DNA of 46,588 bases from an uncultured Clostridia bacterium (lineage in GTDB: Bacteria > Bacillota > Clostridia > TANB77 > CAG-508): NCBI GenBank assembly GCA_934167755.1, contig CAKPLT010000015.1, positions 1 to 46,588 on the forward strand, read 5' to 3'. The notes beneath the pieces were generated by a model. The model saw nothing but the letters and a program-made list of their open reading frames with translations, ran no database searches and was not told the origin of the DNA. Below are positions 1-9,117 of this stretch, in pieces. Numbering within the stretch: position 1 is the stretch's first letter; every line of letters begins with the position of its first letter. A program made the translations under genes and the position numbers.

Positions 1-14
1 GTTTTTTTATTCAT
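1..14 (-). CDS. 5' end of a second L,D-transpeptidase-like gene (partial)
   Basis: Only the first codons (MNKK and part of the next) lie inside the window; the rest continues past the left edge. The start codon, its GGGGTTATT ribosome binding region and the promoter upstream closely match those of the L,D-transpeptidase gene at 172-1860, which also begins MNKKT. I infer a tandem paralogue; the product itself cannot be seen. Confidence 0.55.
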
Positions 15-62
15 AATAACCCCTCCTTTATTTTACGCAAATACTTTATGTTGTCTATATAC

Positions 63-91
63 ATTATACCTCTTTTTTCTTTTTATGTCAA
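63..91 (-). promoter_or_regulatory. Sigma-A-type promoter for the gene at the left edge
   Basis: On the minus strand TTGACA (86-91) is followed after 17 bases by TATAAT (63-68). It is a near copy of the promoter at 1910-1939, supporting a duplication that includes the upstream region. Confidence 0.75.
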
Positions 92-171
92 ATTTTCACA
101 ACTTTTAATAGTGTAAAATGGTTTCGGAATGTACAAAAAGAACATTTTTAATATATTACTTGCTAGTATGG

Positions 172-1860
172 TTAATACACAATTATTCTGCTTCCTAGTA
201 ATTCTGATTTATTATTTCTTATATAGTTAAGTATTGATTTAGGAACATGTACACATCCATTAGAAGATGGCGCACCTGTATCAGGATATATTGTACCTAA
301 ATGTAATGTTCTATGTGATGCATATGGTTCAATTATATTTGTGCCATCAAGTTTACGTTTGCTATAATCCTTGTTTTTGTCTAAACATTGCCAAAATTCA
401 TTTGCTTGAGGTGTTTTCTTCTCTGGATTTATATATGTTGCACCTATATAAAAATCAAATCTATTATGATTACCCGGTGAATAATTTGCTGTTGATATGT
501 CCGCTTCTTTATATTTTTTCCATATTCCATTTTGTTTTTGTAGCATATATAGTTTCTGATTTGTCGAAGTTACTAATATTAAGTAATTAGTTGCACTTAT
601 CCCCTTTTTCTTATTTAAAAGTTCTTTTTCTCCGGTACTCTTTCTATAAATTGGTATCTCAGTAGCTTCTGATTCAGGATATTTTTTATAGTCTCCTATT
701 TTACATAACTTTTCTGCATTATTTATATATGCTTCAACTTGTTCAGCACTAAATTTTTCTTTTTTTACTAACCAGTAAGTTCCTTTTCTATTGCCTTGAC
801 CTTCTACTGCTCCTGGAGTAGTGCTTGAAACTTCTTTCATATGAGTTATTACTTTTAGACTACATTCTGCTATTTTTCCATTTGATGTTTTAGCTGTTAT
901 TATAACTGTTCCTGCTTTTTTTGCTTTTATGTTTCCATTTGCATCTACTTTTGCTATATTTGTATCTGAAGATGACCAAGAAATCGCCTTATTAGTAACA
1001 TTACTTGGTTTTATAGTTGCTTTTAATGTTGCTACATTGTAGTGATCTGTATCTAGCATCAATACTGTTTTGTCTAAAGTTACACCTGTTGCTTGTACTT
1101 GTACACTATTTAAATTCGTTTTTATTTGTTTTTTATTTGTATTAGATACAGTAACTTCTTTTTTAATCATTATTTTTTCTGTTTTTTTAAGTCCTGTTAA
1201 ATCTTCTGCAGTTACTTCTAAAGAATATACATTATTTTTAGCAACTAGTTTAGATAAATCTATTTTATAGCTTTTTATTATTTCTGTAGAACCTGCAAGT
1301 TCCTTCCCTATATTAATTTTCTTATTTTTATTATTTCTATCTTTTATTATTAGATTTTTTATTTTATAATTATCTTTTACTGTTACAGTAAGTCCATTAG
1401 CATAACTTAATTGTGGCGAATTATTTACTCCATACCATTTATTGTTTTCATTTTTATTCACATATTTTTTAACATTAAAATATGTTACTATTTTATTTTT
1501 GGCAATACTATCATTATAAGCTACTAATTTAAATTTTATATAATCAGTTTTTAAATATGTATTTGTTGTAAGTTTTATATTTTTCATATCTTTTGAAATT
1601 GTTATTCCTTTTGCAACTTTATCACTTTTGGCATTTTTATTTACAAGTACTGTTGATTTTCCATTTTCAATTTTCTCTAAATATATAGAAGTAATCTTAT
1701 TATTATCTATTAATTTAATTACAAATTTTTTTTCATTTGATACTTCATATTGTATTTTTGGAGCTTTCACTATTTGAATTTTAGAACTTGCTTTACTAAA
1801 TGTTGGTATAATACATACCACTAAACATAGAATAAAAACAAATATTGTTTTTTTATTCAT
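172..1860 (-). CDS. Secreted L,D-transpeptidase with bacterial Ig-like (BIG2) domain
   Basis: 562 residues. Residues 1-24 form a signal peptide (MNKKT, hydrophobic core, then FSKAS). Residues about 255-340 form a BIG2-type Ig-like domain (TGVTLDKTVLML ... ISWSSSDTNIAKVDANG ... GTVIITAKT). The C-terminal ~140 residues match the YkuD/ErfK L,D-transpeptidase fold: HLGT with H520 and SNGCVHV with C536 as the expected nucleophile. The usual SHGC motif reads SNGC here. Known role of the family: 3-3 cross-linking of peptidoglycan or anchoring to it, outside the membrane. The start is supported by AGGAGGGGGTATT before ATG and a consensus promoter. It is the second of two tandem copies; the other is cut at the window edge. 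Fold assignment is firm; the exact reaction is inferred. Confidence 0.85.
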   Translation of the reverse strand: MNKKTIFVFILCLVVCIIPTFSKASSKIQIVKAPKIQYEVSNEKKFVIKLIDNNKITSIYLEKIENGKSTVLVNKNAKSDKVAKGITISKDMKNIKLTTNTYLKTDYIKFKLVAYNDSIAKNKIVTYFNVKKYVNKNENNKWYGVNNSPQLSYANGLTVTVKDNYKIKNLIIKDRNNKNKKINIGKELAGSTEIIKSYKIDLSKLVAKNNVYSLEVTAEDLTGLKKTEKIMIKKEVTVSNTNKKQIKTNLNSVQVQATGVTLDKTVLMLDTDHYNVATLKATIKPSNVTNKAISWSSSDTNIAKVDANGNIKAKKAGTVIITAKTSNGKIAECSLKVITHMKEVSSTTPGAVEGQGNRKGTYWLVKKEKFSAEQVEAYINNAEKLCKIGDYKKYPESEATEIPIYRKSTGEKELLNKKKGISATNYLILVTSTNQKLYMLQKQNGIWKKYKEADISTANYSPGNHNRFDFYIGATYINPEKKTPQANEFWQCLDKNKDYSKRKLDGTNIIEPYASHRTLHLGTIYPDTGAPSSNGCVHVPKSILNYIRNNKSELLGSRIIVY

Positions 1861-1909
1861 AATACCCCCTCCTTTATCTTATGCATATTTATTATGTTTC
1901 CTTATTTGT

Positions 1910-1939
1910 ATTATACCACTTTTTTCTATATTATGTCAA
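1910..1939 (-). promoter_or_regulatory. Sigma-A-type promoter of the L,D-transpeptidase gene
   Basis: Consensus TTGACA (1934-1939) and TATAAT (1910-1915) on the minus strand, spaced 18 bases, about 50 bases before the start codon. Confidence 0.85.
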
Positions 1940-2002
1940 TTTTTACAGTTTCAAATATCACCAAAGCTTTAAATATAAAAATATCTATTTATAAATAAAA
2001 TT

Positions 2003-2035
2003 ATTAAAAGACACTAGATAAAGTAATCTAGCGCC
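2003..2035 (-). terminator. Intrinsic terminator downstream of addA
   Basis: Minus strand: a 10-bp stem (GGCGCTAGAT / ATCTAGTGTC, with G-U pairs), 6-base loop, then TTTTAAT. It lies about 220 bases past the addA stop. The rest of the 1861-2258 gap is AT-rich and shows no gene. Confidence 0.6.
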
Positions 2036-2258
2036 TAATTTTTCATCAATAATCTTTTAACTTTGTAAAACTAATATTGCCTTAACCTTTTGTTTATTTT
2101 TTTGCAAGTTACAACTGCATATGTTGGTTTTAAATATGAAAAAGTAGTTTTTGAATTATTAGTTCTATTTTTATAGTAATCATATTGAACATTTTAAAAT
2201 TATTATAACTACTTGCATTGCTTATATTTGAAAAAGCTAATATAAAAAGATAAAAATA

Positions 2259-5200
2259 TTAATTGTGATTATTATACCTTATCTCTTTATCCAAAAATGT
2301 AGAGTAAATGTAAACTCTATCAATCTCTCTATTTAATGCTTTTCTTAATGCTTTCTTATACAAATCTAACTGCACTCTATATTTATCAATTAAAATATTT
2401 TCATCTCTATTTTCAACATAATCAGTTTTAAAATCAACTAACACAAGTTCTCCTATAGAATTTATATAATATAAATCTATAACACCTTGAACCAATACTT
2501 TTTCCTCCAAGTCTTGTTTGTATATTTCTTTAGCTGAAAGATTAATATAAAATGGTTTCTCTCTTTGTACTTCCTTAGCATCTATCATTTCATTCCATAT
2601 TTTTGACTTTGTAAATTGATATATTTTGTTAATATTTATTGCTTCCGCTTCTTTTGATGTAATAATCTTTTTTGCTTCAAGTTCATTAACTAATTCCTTC
2701 ACATCATTATAAGTATAGTTCTTTTGGTTTAAATCAAGTTTTTGCATGCAAAGATGTATTAATGTTCCTTTTTGGGCATTTGTTATTTTAGTGTCTTTGT
2801 CCTTTTGTAAGAATAGCGGCATCTTAATTTCAGCTTCTACAACCTCCTTTTTCTCTGGTAAATTTTGTACCGGGTACAATTTTTCCTTTATTTCTGTAAC
2901 AGATGTCTTGGTTGGAATTGCTGTTGAATTTTTATATTTGTACTCATATTCTAAAAGTTTAGAAATCCTTTCTTGTTCTTCTTTATCTATTTTAAATTCA
3001 GACATCTTTTTCATTATTTGCTCAGCCTCCGCATCTTTCATATCAATATCTTCAGCAGCATCTTTTGAGTCACACATTTTAAACACTTCATCTTTGTTAT
3101 ATGTTTGTATTGTTGCAAGTTTTTCCATCTCTTCTTGATGATATACATAAACTAATTTTATCCAATCTAAATAAGACTTATATTTTTTCAATATAATTGG
3201 ATTTAATTTATCATATTTATATATAATTTCATCTATTTCTTTTTGTTTATCACTTGTTGAATAACCTGTTATTATCAACTTTTCCTTTGCCCTCGTTAAT
3301 GCAACATATAATACTCTCATTTCTTCAGACAAAGTTTCTATCATTATCTGATTTTTCATAGCTTGTTTTGAAAGTGTATCATATTCTATTTGTCTATCAT
3401 AATCTATGTATTTTACTCCAATTCCAATTTCAGGATGTAACAATATTTTGTTATTCAAGTCTTGCATATTGAATTGTTTTCCTGTTCCTGACAAAAATAC
3501 TACTGGAAATTCAAGCCCTTTACTCTTATGAATACTCATTATTCTAATTACATTTTCATTTTCTCCAATTACTTTAGCAGAATCCATATCTTTACTACTT
3601 GTTTTGATTTTGTTTATATAATTTATAAAATTATATAATCCTTTAAAGCTGATGTTCTCACACTGTTTTGCTCTCTCAAATAGCATTTTTAAATTTGCTT
3701 GTCTTAATTCTCCATTTGTCATAAGACCTACATAATTATAATATCCTGTATCATTGTAAATTTTCCATATCAATTCATCTAAGCTCAAATATTCTTGCTC
3801 TTTTCTCCATTTTTCAAGATTGTCTAAAAATATTTCAATCTTTTTTCGTAAATTATTATTAACATCTTTTTTTGCTTTCAAAATAGTATTATAAAAATTA
3901 TCATATTTGTCACTTAATCGTATTTCAACTAATTCATTATCTGTAAATCCACCTATCATTGACCTCATAACTGCTACAAGAGGTATTTCTTGCATTGGAT
4001 TGTCTATTATTTTTAATAAACTCATTATAGTTTGAATTTCTATGCTTTCTAAATATTCTGATGACGAATCACTAAATACTGGCATTCCTAGATTTAGAAT
4101 TTCTTTTTCAAATATAGGTGCTGGCTCTTTTGTTGATCTTAATAAAACTACTATGTCTTTATACTTGATATTTCTTTTTTCTTTCTTTTTAGTATCATAT
4201 ACTTGAAATTTATTAGATATTAATTGCTGTATTCTTTTTGCTACAAATTTTGCTTCTAATTCGATATTTTCAATTCTTTCTTTTTCTTCTAAATCGTCTG
4301 TTTCATTGTTTGCTGAATCACTTTCAATATCTTCTTCTGTAATCTCATCAACATTTAATATGTCAATTTCAGCTCTCAAATCTTGATTTGTATCTTCATA
4401 ACTCGCTCCCAAATTCAAATATTCTTCTATTGTGTAATTTAATTCTCCAAGTTCCTCAGTCATGATGCTTGCAAAAATCATGTTTGAAAAGTCTAATACT
4501 TCTCTTCTACTTCTAAAATTCCTAAACAATTGAATTTTTAAATCATCATTTTCTGTTTTATAATATTTGGTTTTATATGTTTTATATTTTCCTAAAAATA
4601 AATCAGGCCTTGCTTGTCTAAATTTATATATACTTTGTTTTACATCTCCTACCATGAAAATATTGTTTCCTCTTGATATTGATGTTAATATATATTCTTG
4701 TACTAAGTTACTGTCTTGATATTCGTCAATTGCTATTTCTTCAAATTTTTCTTGATATTTTTTGGCTATTTCTGATGGTTTTACTTCTCCCTTTTCTTCT
4801 TTTAATAATATTTTTAATGCAAAATGTTCCACATCACTAAAGTCTACAACATTTTTATCTTTTTTTCTTTTTGCAAATTTTTCTCCAAATTCTATTATTA
4901 TTTTTTCTAATTTAGTTAAAACTTCATACATATCATTTATATCTTCATTTGCTTCTTTCGAATCAAATATAAGAATCTTATTTAATACTTTTTTTAAGCT
5001 TTCTTTTACTAAATCTCTTGTAACTTTTGCAATATCTTTTGCTTCAAGTGTTATTTTTTTATCTGCTGACCATGTTTTAAATTTAATACTTGAAGCAATT
5101 GTATATGCTTTGTCCCATGAGTCTAAATTAGATTTTAACATTTCTAGTTGTTCTATATCATCATTTATTATTAAAAAATATTTTTGTAATTCATCATATT

Positions 5201-5924
5201 TTGCTAAATTAGACTTTTCAGCTTCTAATTTAATAATTCCTTCTTGCAATATTTCATCTACTTGTTTTAATAATAATTTGCCCCAAATTATTTTTGCAAA
5301 ATCTTGGTCTAATTTTTCTGATAGATTAAACATTTCAATTTTTTCATGTAGCCATTTTTCTGGAAATGGATTACTTTGAATATATGTGTAAATCTTTAAA
5401 ATTAATTCTTTTAATGGTGTATCATCTTTATAGCTTGTATATGTGTTTATTAGTTTTTCGAAGTCTTTATCTTCTGCCTCATATTTTTCTTCAAATAGAT
5501 CTTCTAATACATCTTGTTTCAAAATTTCTATTTCTGTTGTGTCTCCAATTCTGAAATTCTGAGAAATGTCTATTTCAAAAAAGTTATTTCTTACTACATC
5601 TAAACAAAATGAGTCTATTGTACATATACTTGCTTTATTTAATAGTGTAACTTGTCTTTGTAGTCTTTCATCTTCTGGATTTTCATCTATTTTTTTATAT
5701 ATTGCATCTAATACCCTTTCTCTCATTTCTGATGCTGCAGCATTTGTGAATGTTACTACTAATAGCTTGTCTATATCAATGTTTTCATTTATTATTTTGT
5801 TTATTATTCTTTCTACTAATACTGCTGTTTTTCCACTACCTGCTGCTGCTGCTACTAATATATTACTTCCTTTTTCATATATTGCTTGCTTTTGCTCTTC
5901 TGTCCATTTTACTTCATTTGCCAT
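2259..5924 (-). CDS. addA: ATP-dependent helicase/nuclease subunit A (AddA)
   Basis: 1221 residues, normal length for AddA, the UvrD-like helicase plus RecB-type nuclease subunit of AddAB. That complex resects double-strand breaks before recombination. Seen: Walker A AAAAGSGKT (about 25-33), DEYQD (D400-D404), the SIHKSKGLEFPVVFL and VLYVALTRAKEKL helicase motifs, GTLIH, and nuclease motif LVDFKTDY with D1164 and K1166. AddB, usually next door, is not adjacent: pnp lies upstream, ending at 6047. Oddity: residues around 1016-1021 (LYPVQN), in the linker between helicase and nuclease, are encoded by a copy of the palindromic GTACCCGGTAC repeat also seen at 11735 and 46005. RBS AGAGGTC precedes ATG. 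Confidence 0.95.
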   Translation of the reverse strand: MANEVKWTEEQKQAIYEKGSNILVAAAAGSGKTAVLVERIINKIINENIDIDKLLVVTFTNAAASEMRERVLDAIYKKIDENPEDERLQRQVTLLNKASICTIDSFCLDVVRNNFFEIDISQNFRIGDTTEIEILKQDVLEDLFEEKYEAEDKDFEKLINTYTSYKDDTPLKELILKIYTYIQSNPFPEKWLHEKIEMFNLSEKLDQDFAKIIWGKLLLKQVDEILQEGIIKLEAEKSNLAKYDELQKYFLIINDDIEQLEMLKSNLDSWDKAYTIASSIKFKTWSADKKITLEAKDIAKVTRDLVKESLKKVLNKILIFDSKEANEDINDMYEVLTKLEKIIIEFGEKFAKRKKDKNVVDFSDVEHFALKILLKEEKGEVKPSEIAKKYQEKFEEIAIDEYQDSNLVQEYILTSISRGNNIFMVGDVKQSIYKFRQARPDLFLGKYKTYKTKYYKTENDDLKIQLFRNFRSRREVLDFSNMIFASIMTEELGELNYTIEEYLNLGASYEDTNQDLRAEIDILNVDEITEEDIESDSANNETDDLEEKERIENIELEAKFVAKRIQQLISNKFQVYDTKKKEKRNIKYKDIVVLLRSTKEPAPIFEKEILNLGMPVFSDSSSEYLESIEIQTIMSLLKIIDNPMQEIPLVAVMRSMIGGFTDNELVEIRLSDKYDNFYNTILKAKKDVNNNLRKKIEIFLDNLEKWRKEQEYLSLDELIWKIYNDTGYYNYVGLMTNGELRQANLKMLFERAKQCENISFKGLYNFINYINKIKTSSKDMDSAKVIGENENVIRIMSIHKSKGLEFPVVFLSGTGKQFNMQDLNNKILLHPEIGIGVKYIDYDRQIEYDTLSKQAMKNQIMIETLSEEMRVLYVALTRAKEKLIITGYSTSDKQKEIDEIIYKYDKLNPIILKKYKSYLDWIKLVYVYHQEEMEKLATIQTYNKDEVFKMCDSKDAAEDIDMKDAEAEQIMKKMSEFKIDKEEQERISKLLEYEYKYKNSTAIPTKTSVTEIKEKLYPVQNLPEKKEVVEAEIKMPLFLQKDKDTKITNAQKGTLIHLCMQKLDLNQKNYTYNDVKELVNELEAKKIITSKEAEAININKIYQFTKSKIWNEMIDAKEVQREKPFYINLSAKEIYKQDLEEKVLVQGVIDLYYINSIGELVLVDFKTDYVENRDENILIDKYRVQLDLYKKALRKALNREIDRVYIYSTFLDKEIRYNNHN
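2861..2879. repeat. GTACCCGGTAC REP-like repeat inside addA
   Basis: The minus-strand core TTGTACCCGGTACAAAATT matches, apart from the first base, the arm of the intergenic palindrome at 11735-11791. It is in-frame and encodes LYPVQN in a linker of AddA. Confidence 0.65.
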
Positions 5925-6003
5925 GTTTGACCTCTTTTCTTTCTTATAGTCTGAAAAGAATTAAATTTTCCTTGCCAAAATTATAATTATTTTCCAACTA
6001 ATT

Positions 6004-6042
6004 AAAAATCCCCTTGGCACATATTATAGTGCCTTAGGGACT
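6004..6042 (-). terminator. Intrinsic terminator downstream of pnp
   Basis: Minus strand: TCCCTAAGGCAC, 8-base loop, GTGCCAAGGGGA, then TTTTT. It begins a few bases after the pnp stop and separates it from addA. Confidence 0.85.
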
Positions 6043-6046
6043 TATT

Positions 6047-8242
6047 TTATTCATTTTCACTTGTTTCATCTATTGTTACATCATTATTTGAATCTTCGCT
6101 ATCCCCTGTAATTTTTTCTTCGATTTCTTCTTCAACTTTATGTTCAACAAGGTCTTTCATAGTAAGATTAATTTTACCTTGATCATCAATACCAATAACT
6201 TTAACAGGAACTTTGTCTCCTTCTTTTACATAGTCTGTAACATTTTTAACTCTTTCATTAGCTATTTTAGAAATATGAACAAGACCTTCTTTTCCTCCGC
6301 CAATATCAACAAATGCTCCAAATGAAGTTGTTCTTACAACTGTTCCATAATAGATTTGTCCAACTTCAAATTCTCTAACAATGTCTTCTATCATGTCTAA
6401 AGCTTGATATGCTTTTTCTTGATCTGCTGAATAAATCATAACTTGTCCATCTTCTTCAATGTCAATTTTAACTCCTGTTGCGTCAATTATTTTATTAATA
6501 GTTTCTCCACCTTTACCAATTACATCTTTGATTTTTTCGACTTTGATTTTTGTTGAAACTATTTGTGGTGCATATTTTGAAAGTTCTACTCTTGGTTCAG
6601 ATATAACAGGTTTCATTATATCATCTAAAATAGATTGTCTTGCTTTTCTTGTTCTGGCAAAAGCTTCTTCAATTATTTTATATGATAATCCATCAACTTT
6701 GATATCAACTTGAATTGCTGTAATACCTTTTTCTGTTCCACCAACTTTGAAGTCCATATCTCCGAAAAAATCTTCTAATCCTTGGATATCTGTTAACATT
6801 ACATAATCATCTGGATTTTCTGGATTTGTTACTAAACCTGTTGAAATTCCAGCTACTGGTCTTTTAATTGGAACACCTGCGTCCATTAATGACAATGTGC
6901 TTCCACATATACTTGCTTGTGATGTTGAACCATTTGAAGATAATACTTCTGATACAACTCTTATAGCATATGGAAATTCTTCTTTTGATGGAAGTACTGG
7001 TACTAATGCTTTTTCAGCTAATGCACCATGTCCTATTTCTCTTCTTCCTGGTCCTCTTGATGGTCTTGCTTCACCAACACTGTATGCTGGAAAATTATAT
7101 TGATGCATATATCTTTTTTCTGTTTCTGTGTCTATTCCATCTAATTCTTGTGCTTCACTTGACATTCCAAGTGTTACAATTGACATAACTTGAGTTTGTC
7201 CTCTTGTAAATAATGCACTTCCATGTGTACGAGGTAATAAACCTACTTCACATGATAATGGTCTAATTTCATCAATTGCTCTTCCGTCAACTCTTTTATG
7301 TTCATAGAAAATCATATCTCTAACACATTTTTTCTCTAATTTATAAATTGATTCTCCAATTTCTTGTGCTCTTTCTGTTGCTGCTTCTTCTCCTAATTTT
7401 TCTGCTACAGCTGCTGTAATTTCTTCTGATAATGCTGCTACATTATTGTCTCTTGTGTCTTTATCAACTTCTTGTACAGCTGTTTTCATTTTTTCTGTAA
7501 AGTTTTGTTCCATAAATTCATATAAATCATGATCTACTGCAAATGATTTATATTCAAATTTTGGCTTTCCTATTTCATCTTTTATTTTTTGAATAAATTC
7601 ACAAATTTTAGCAATTTCTGCATGTCCTTTTTTGATAGCTTCTAACATTACATCATCTGGGACTTCATTTGCTCCTGCTTCAATCATTGCAACTTTATCA
7701 ATAGTTCCTGCTACTGTTAATGTTAAATCACTAATTTTTCTTTGCTCTTCTGTTGGATTTATAACAATTTCTCCATTTACTAAGCCTACATTTACTGCCG
7801 CTGTTGGTCCTCCAAATGGTATATCTGAAATAGATAGAGCTGCTGAAGCTCCTATCATTGCAGCGATTTCTGGTGAATTGTCTTGTTCAACACATAATAC
7901 TGTTGCAACAACTACTACATCATTTCTGAAATCTTTTGGAAATAGTGGTCTTAAAGGTCTATCAATTGCTCTTGATGTTAATATTGCTTTATCACTTGGT
8001 TTTCCTTCTCTTTTTACAAATGATCCTGGTATTTTTCCTACTGAATATAATTTTTCTTCATAATCTACTGATAGTGGGAAAAAGTCTATTCCTTCTCTTG
8101 GTTCTTTTGATGCTGTAACATTTACCATTACAACTGTGTCTCCATATTTTACAACTACACTTCCATTTGATAATCCACATAATTTACCTGTTTCTATTAC
8201 TAGCTTTCTTCCTGCTAGTTCTGTTTCATAACTTTTAAACAT
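6047..8242 (-). CDS. pnp: Polyribonucleotide nucleotidyltransferase (PNPase)
   Basis: Phosphorolytic 3'-5' exoribonuclease of mRNA turnover, in the cytoplasm. Order seen: first RNase PH domain, alpha-helical linker, second RNase PH domain (GEARPSRGPGRREIGHGALAEKAL), KH domain with the IGKGGETI loop, S1 domain (GTVVRTTSFGAFVDIGGGKEGLVHIS), then an acidic tail of about 30 residues. I start it at MFKSYETELAGRK (8242), because GGAAGGAG lies 5 bases upstream; the in-frame ATG at 8257 has no such site and falls before this Shine-Dalgarno. Length is then 731 residues. It follows rpsO, as in many bacteria. A terminator-like hairpin without a good U-tract lies between them, and a lone TATAAT at 8402-8407 could add a pnp promoter. 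Confidence 0.97.
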   Translation of the reverse strand: MFKSYETELAGRKLVIETGKLCGLSNGSVVVKYGDTVVMVNVTASKEPREGIDFFPLSVDYEEKLYSVGKIPGSFVKREGKPSDKAILTSRAIDRPLRPLFPKDFRNDVVVVATVLCVEQDNSPEIAAMIGASAALSISDIPFGGPTAAVNVGLVNGEIVINPTEEQRKISDLTLTVAGTIDKVAMIEAGANEVPDDVMLEAIKKGHAEIAKICEFIQKIKDEIGKPKFEYKSFAVDHDLYEFMEQNFTEKMKTAVQEVDKDTRDNNVAALSEEITAAVAEKLGEEAATERAQEIGESIYKLEKKCVRDMIFYEHKRVDGRAIDEIRPLSCEVGLLPRTHGSALFTRGQTQVMSIVTLGMSSEAQELDGIDTETEKRYMHQYNFPAYSVGEARPSRGPGRREIGHGALAEKALVPVLPSKEEFPYAIRVVSEVLSSNGSTSQASICGSTLSLMDAGVPIKRPVAGISTGLVTNPENPDDYVMLTDIQGLEDFFGDMDFKVGGTEKGITAIQVDIKVDGLSYKIIEEAFARTRKARQSILDDIMKPVISEPRVELSKYAPQIVSTKIKVEKIKDVIGKGGETINKIIDATGVKIDIEEDGQVMIYSADQEKAYQALDMIEDIVREFEVGQIYYGTVVRTTSFGAFVDIGGGKEGLVHISKIANERVKNVTDYVKEGDKVPVKVIGIDDQGKINLTMKDLVEHKVEEEIEEKITGDSEDSNNDVTIDETSENE

Positions 8243-8435
8243 ATTTACTCCTTCCATTTTGGTTTTAATATCTGTTCAATTATTTTATCCAAAACTATTA
8301 TCTTTATTTTTACACCTATATTTTTCGGTAAACTATATTAGATTGTAACCTCTATAATATCTTAAATTTCTTTTGAATTATTTTTTTCTGAAATCTAGGA
8401 CATTATACAAGCTACTTTTCTAATCTTAGTTTACC

Positions 8436-8470
8436 TAATAAGGAGGCATTGCTTGTTGCAAATGCCTCCC
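8436..8470 (-). terminator. Hairpin between rpsO and pnp
   Basis: Minus strand: GGAGGCATT, 10-base loop, AATGCCTCC, followed by TTATTAG only. The stem is perfect, but the poor U-tract suggests partial termination or an RNA-processing site between rpsO and pnp. Confidence 0.6.
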
Positions 8471-8486
8471 CCTTACAACTTATCAA

Positions 8487-8750
8487 CTATTTTCTTAGTC
8501 CTAATTTTTGAATTAGTTCTTTATATGTAGCTTCATCTTTTTTAGCTAAGTAGTTTAATAAATTTCTTCTTTTTCCAACCATTTTTAAAAGACCTCTTCT
8601 TGAATGGTTGTCTTTTTTATGAACTTTTAAATGCTCTGTTAATTCATTAATTCTTTCTGTTAAAAGAGCGATTTGTACTTCTGATGATCCTGTGTCTTTT
8701 TCATCTCTTCTATATTGATTAATGATTTCTTGTTTTCTTTCTACTGTCAT
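8487..8750 (-). CDS. rpsO: 30S ribosomal protein S15
   Basis: 87 residues, the standard length. The sequence carries S15 signatures: TGSSEVQIALLTERINELTEHLKVH, then KDNHSRRGLLKMVGKRRNLLNYL. S15 binds the 16S rRNA central domain early in 30S assembly. AGGAGGTGTTATT precedes ATG. It has its own consensus-like promoter at 8846-8874 and a hairpin in the leader at 8788-8815. S15 is known to repress its own mRNA in several bacteria through unrelated leader structures, so autoregulation is plausible but not shown here. Confidence 0.97.
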   Translation of the reverse strand: MTVERKQEIINQYRRDEKDTGSSEVQIALLTERINELTEHLKVHKKDNHSRRGLLKMVGKRRNLLNYLAKKDEATYKELIQKLGLRK

Positions 8751-8787
8751 AATAACACCTCCTATTTCTATTTCTCCTTATACCGAG

Positions 8788-8815
8788 CCACAATAATAGG
8801 TGTTTTTTATTGCGC
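8788..8815 (-). promoter_or_regulatory. Leader hairpin upstream of rpsO
   Basis: Minus strand: GCGCAATAA, short loop, TTATTGTGGC, forming about 9 bp with one bulge in the 5' UTR of rpsO. It has no U-tract. A possible S15 autoregulatory site, by inference only. Confidence 0.35.
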
Positions 8816-8845
8816 TAAGTTAAAGGAATATTTTTTAGCATATTT

Positions 8846-8874
8846 ATTGTACTATACTTTCTATTAAAAATCAA
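8846..8874 (-). promoter_or_regulatory. Sigma-A-type promoter of rpsO
   Basis: Minus strand TTGATT (8869-8874), 17-base spacer, TACAAT (8846-8851). Confidence 0.7.
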
Positions 8875-8929
8875 GAGTTTCTGGTAATTTTTTCTAAGCT
8901 TGTTGTGTAATAATTTTTTTTCTATTTAA

Positions 8930-8990
8930 TACAAGAAATACTTGAATATAAGCTTTTCATTACATTCCTCAGTTTATTACAAAATTATAC
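8930..8990. repeat. Degenerate half-copy of the MITE-like element
   Basis: TTGAATATAAGCTTTTCATT followed by ACATTCCTCAGTTTATTAC resembles one arm of the palindrome at 22091-22309 (TTGAAATATAAGTTTTTTAT, then GCATTCCTCGGCTTATTAT). The opposite arm is not recognisable here. It sits between the divergent rpsO and mgtA promoters. Confidence 0.55.
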
Positions 8991-9001
8991 TAGTTTTACA
9001 C

Positions 9002-9030
9002 TTGATTTATAAAAATCATAGTGCTATTAT
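9002..9030 (+). promoter_or_regulatory. Promoter of the mgtA-like gene
   Basis: TTGATT (9002-9007), 17-base spacer, TATTAT (9025-9030). The leader of roughly 80 bases holds a short AGCATG/CATGCT hairpin (about 9072-9101) and is too short for an M-box magnesium riboswitch. Confidence 0.55.
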
Positions 9031-9117
9031 AAATATGTTTAAAATAAACAAAAAACGATATAATAAAAAAAGAAGCATGCCAAACTTAAGTCACATGCTA
9101 AAAAGGAGGTAACAAAT

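Noticed and set aside
4762..5379. 205-codon open frame on the plus strand opposite addA
   Set aside because: It lies wholly antisense to a well-supported gene, is rich in Ser/Phe/Ile as expected for the complement of AT-rich coding DNA, and has no RBS.
7632..8063. 143-codon plus-strand open frame opposite pnp
   Set aside because: Antisense shadow of PNPase with no RBS and no recognisable domain.
9031..9117. M-box magnesium riboswitch before the mgtA-like gene
   Set aside because: The leader is under 100 bases and shows only a short hairpin; the M-box needs a longer multi-helix structure.
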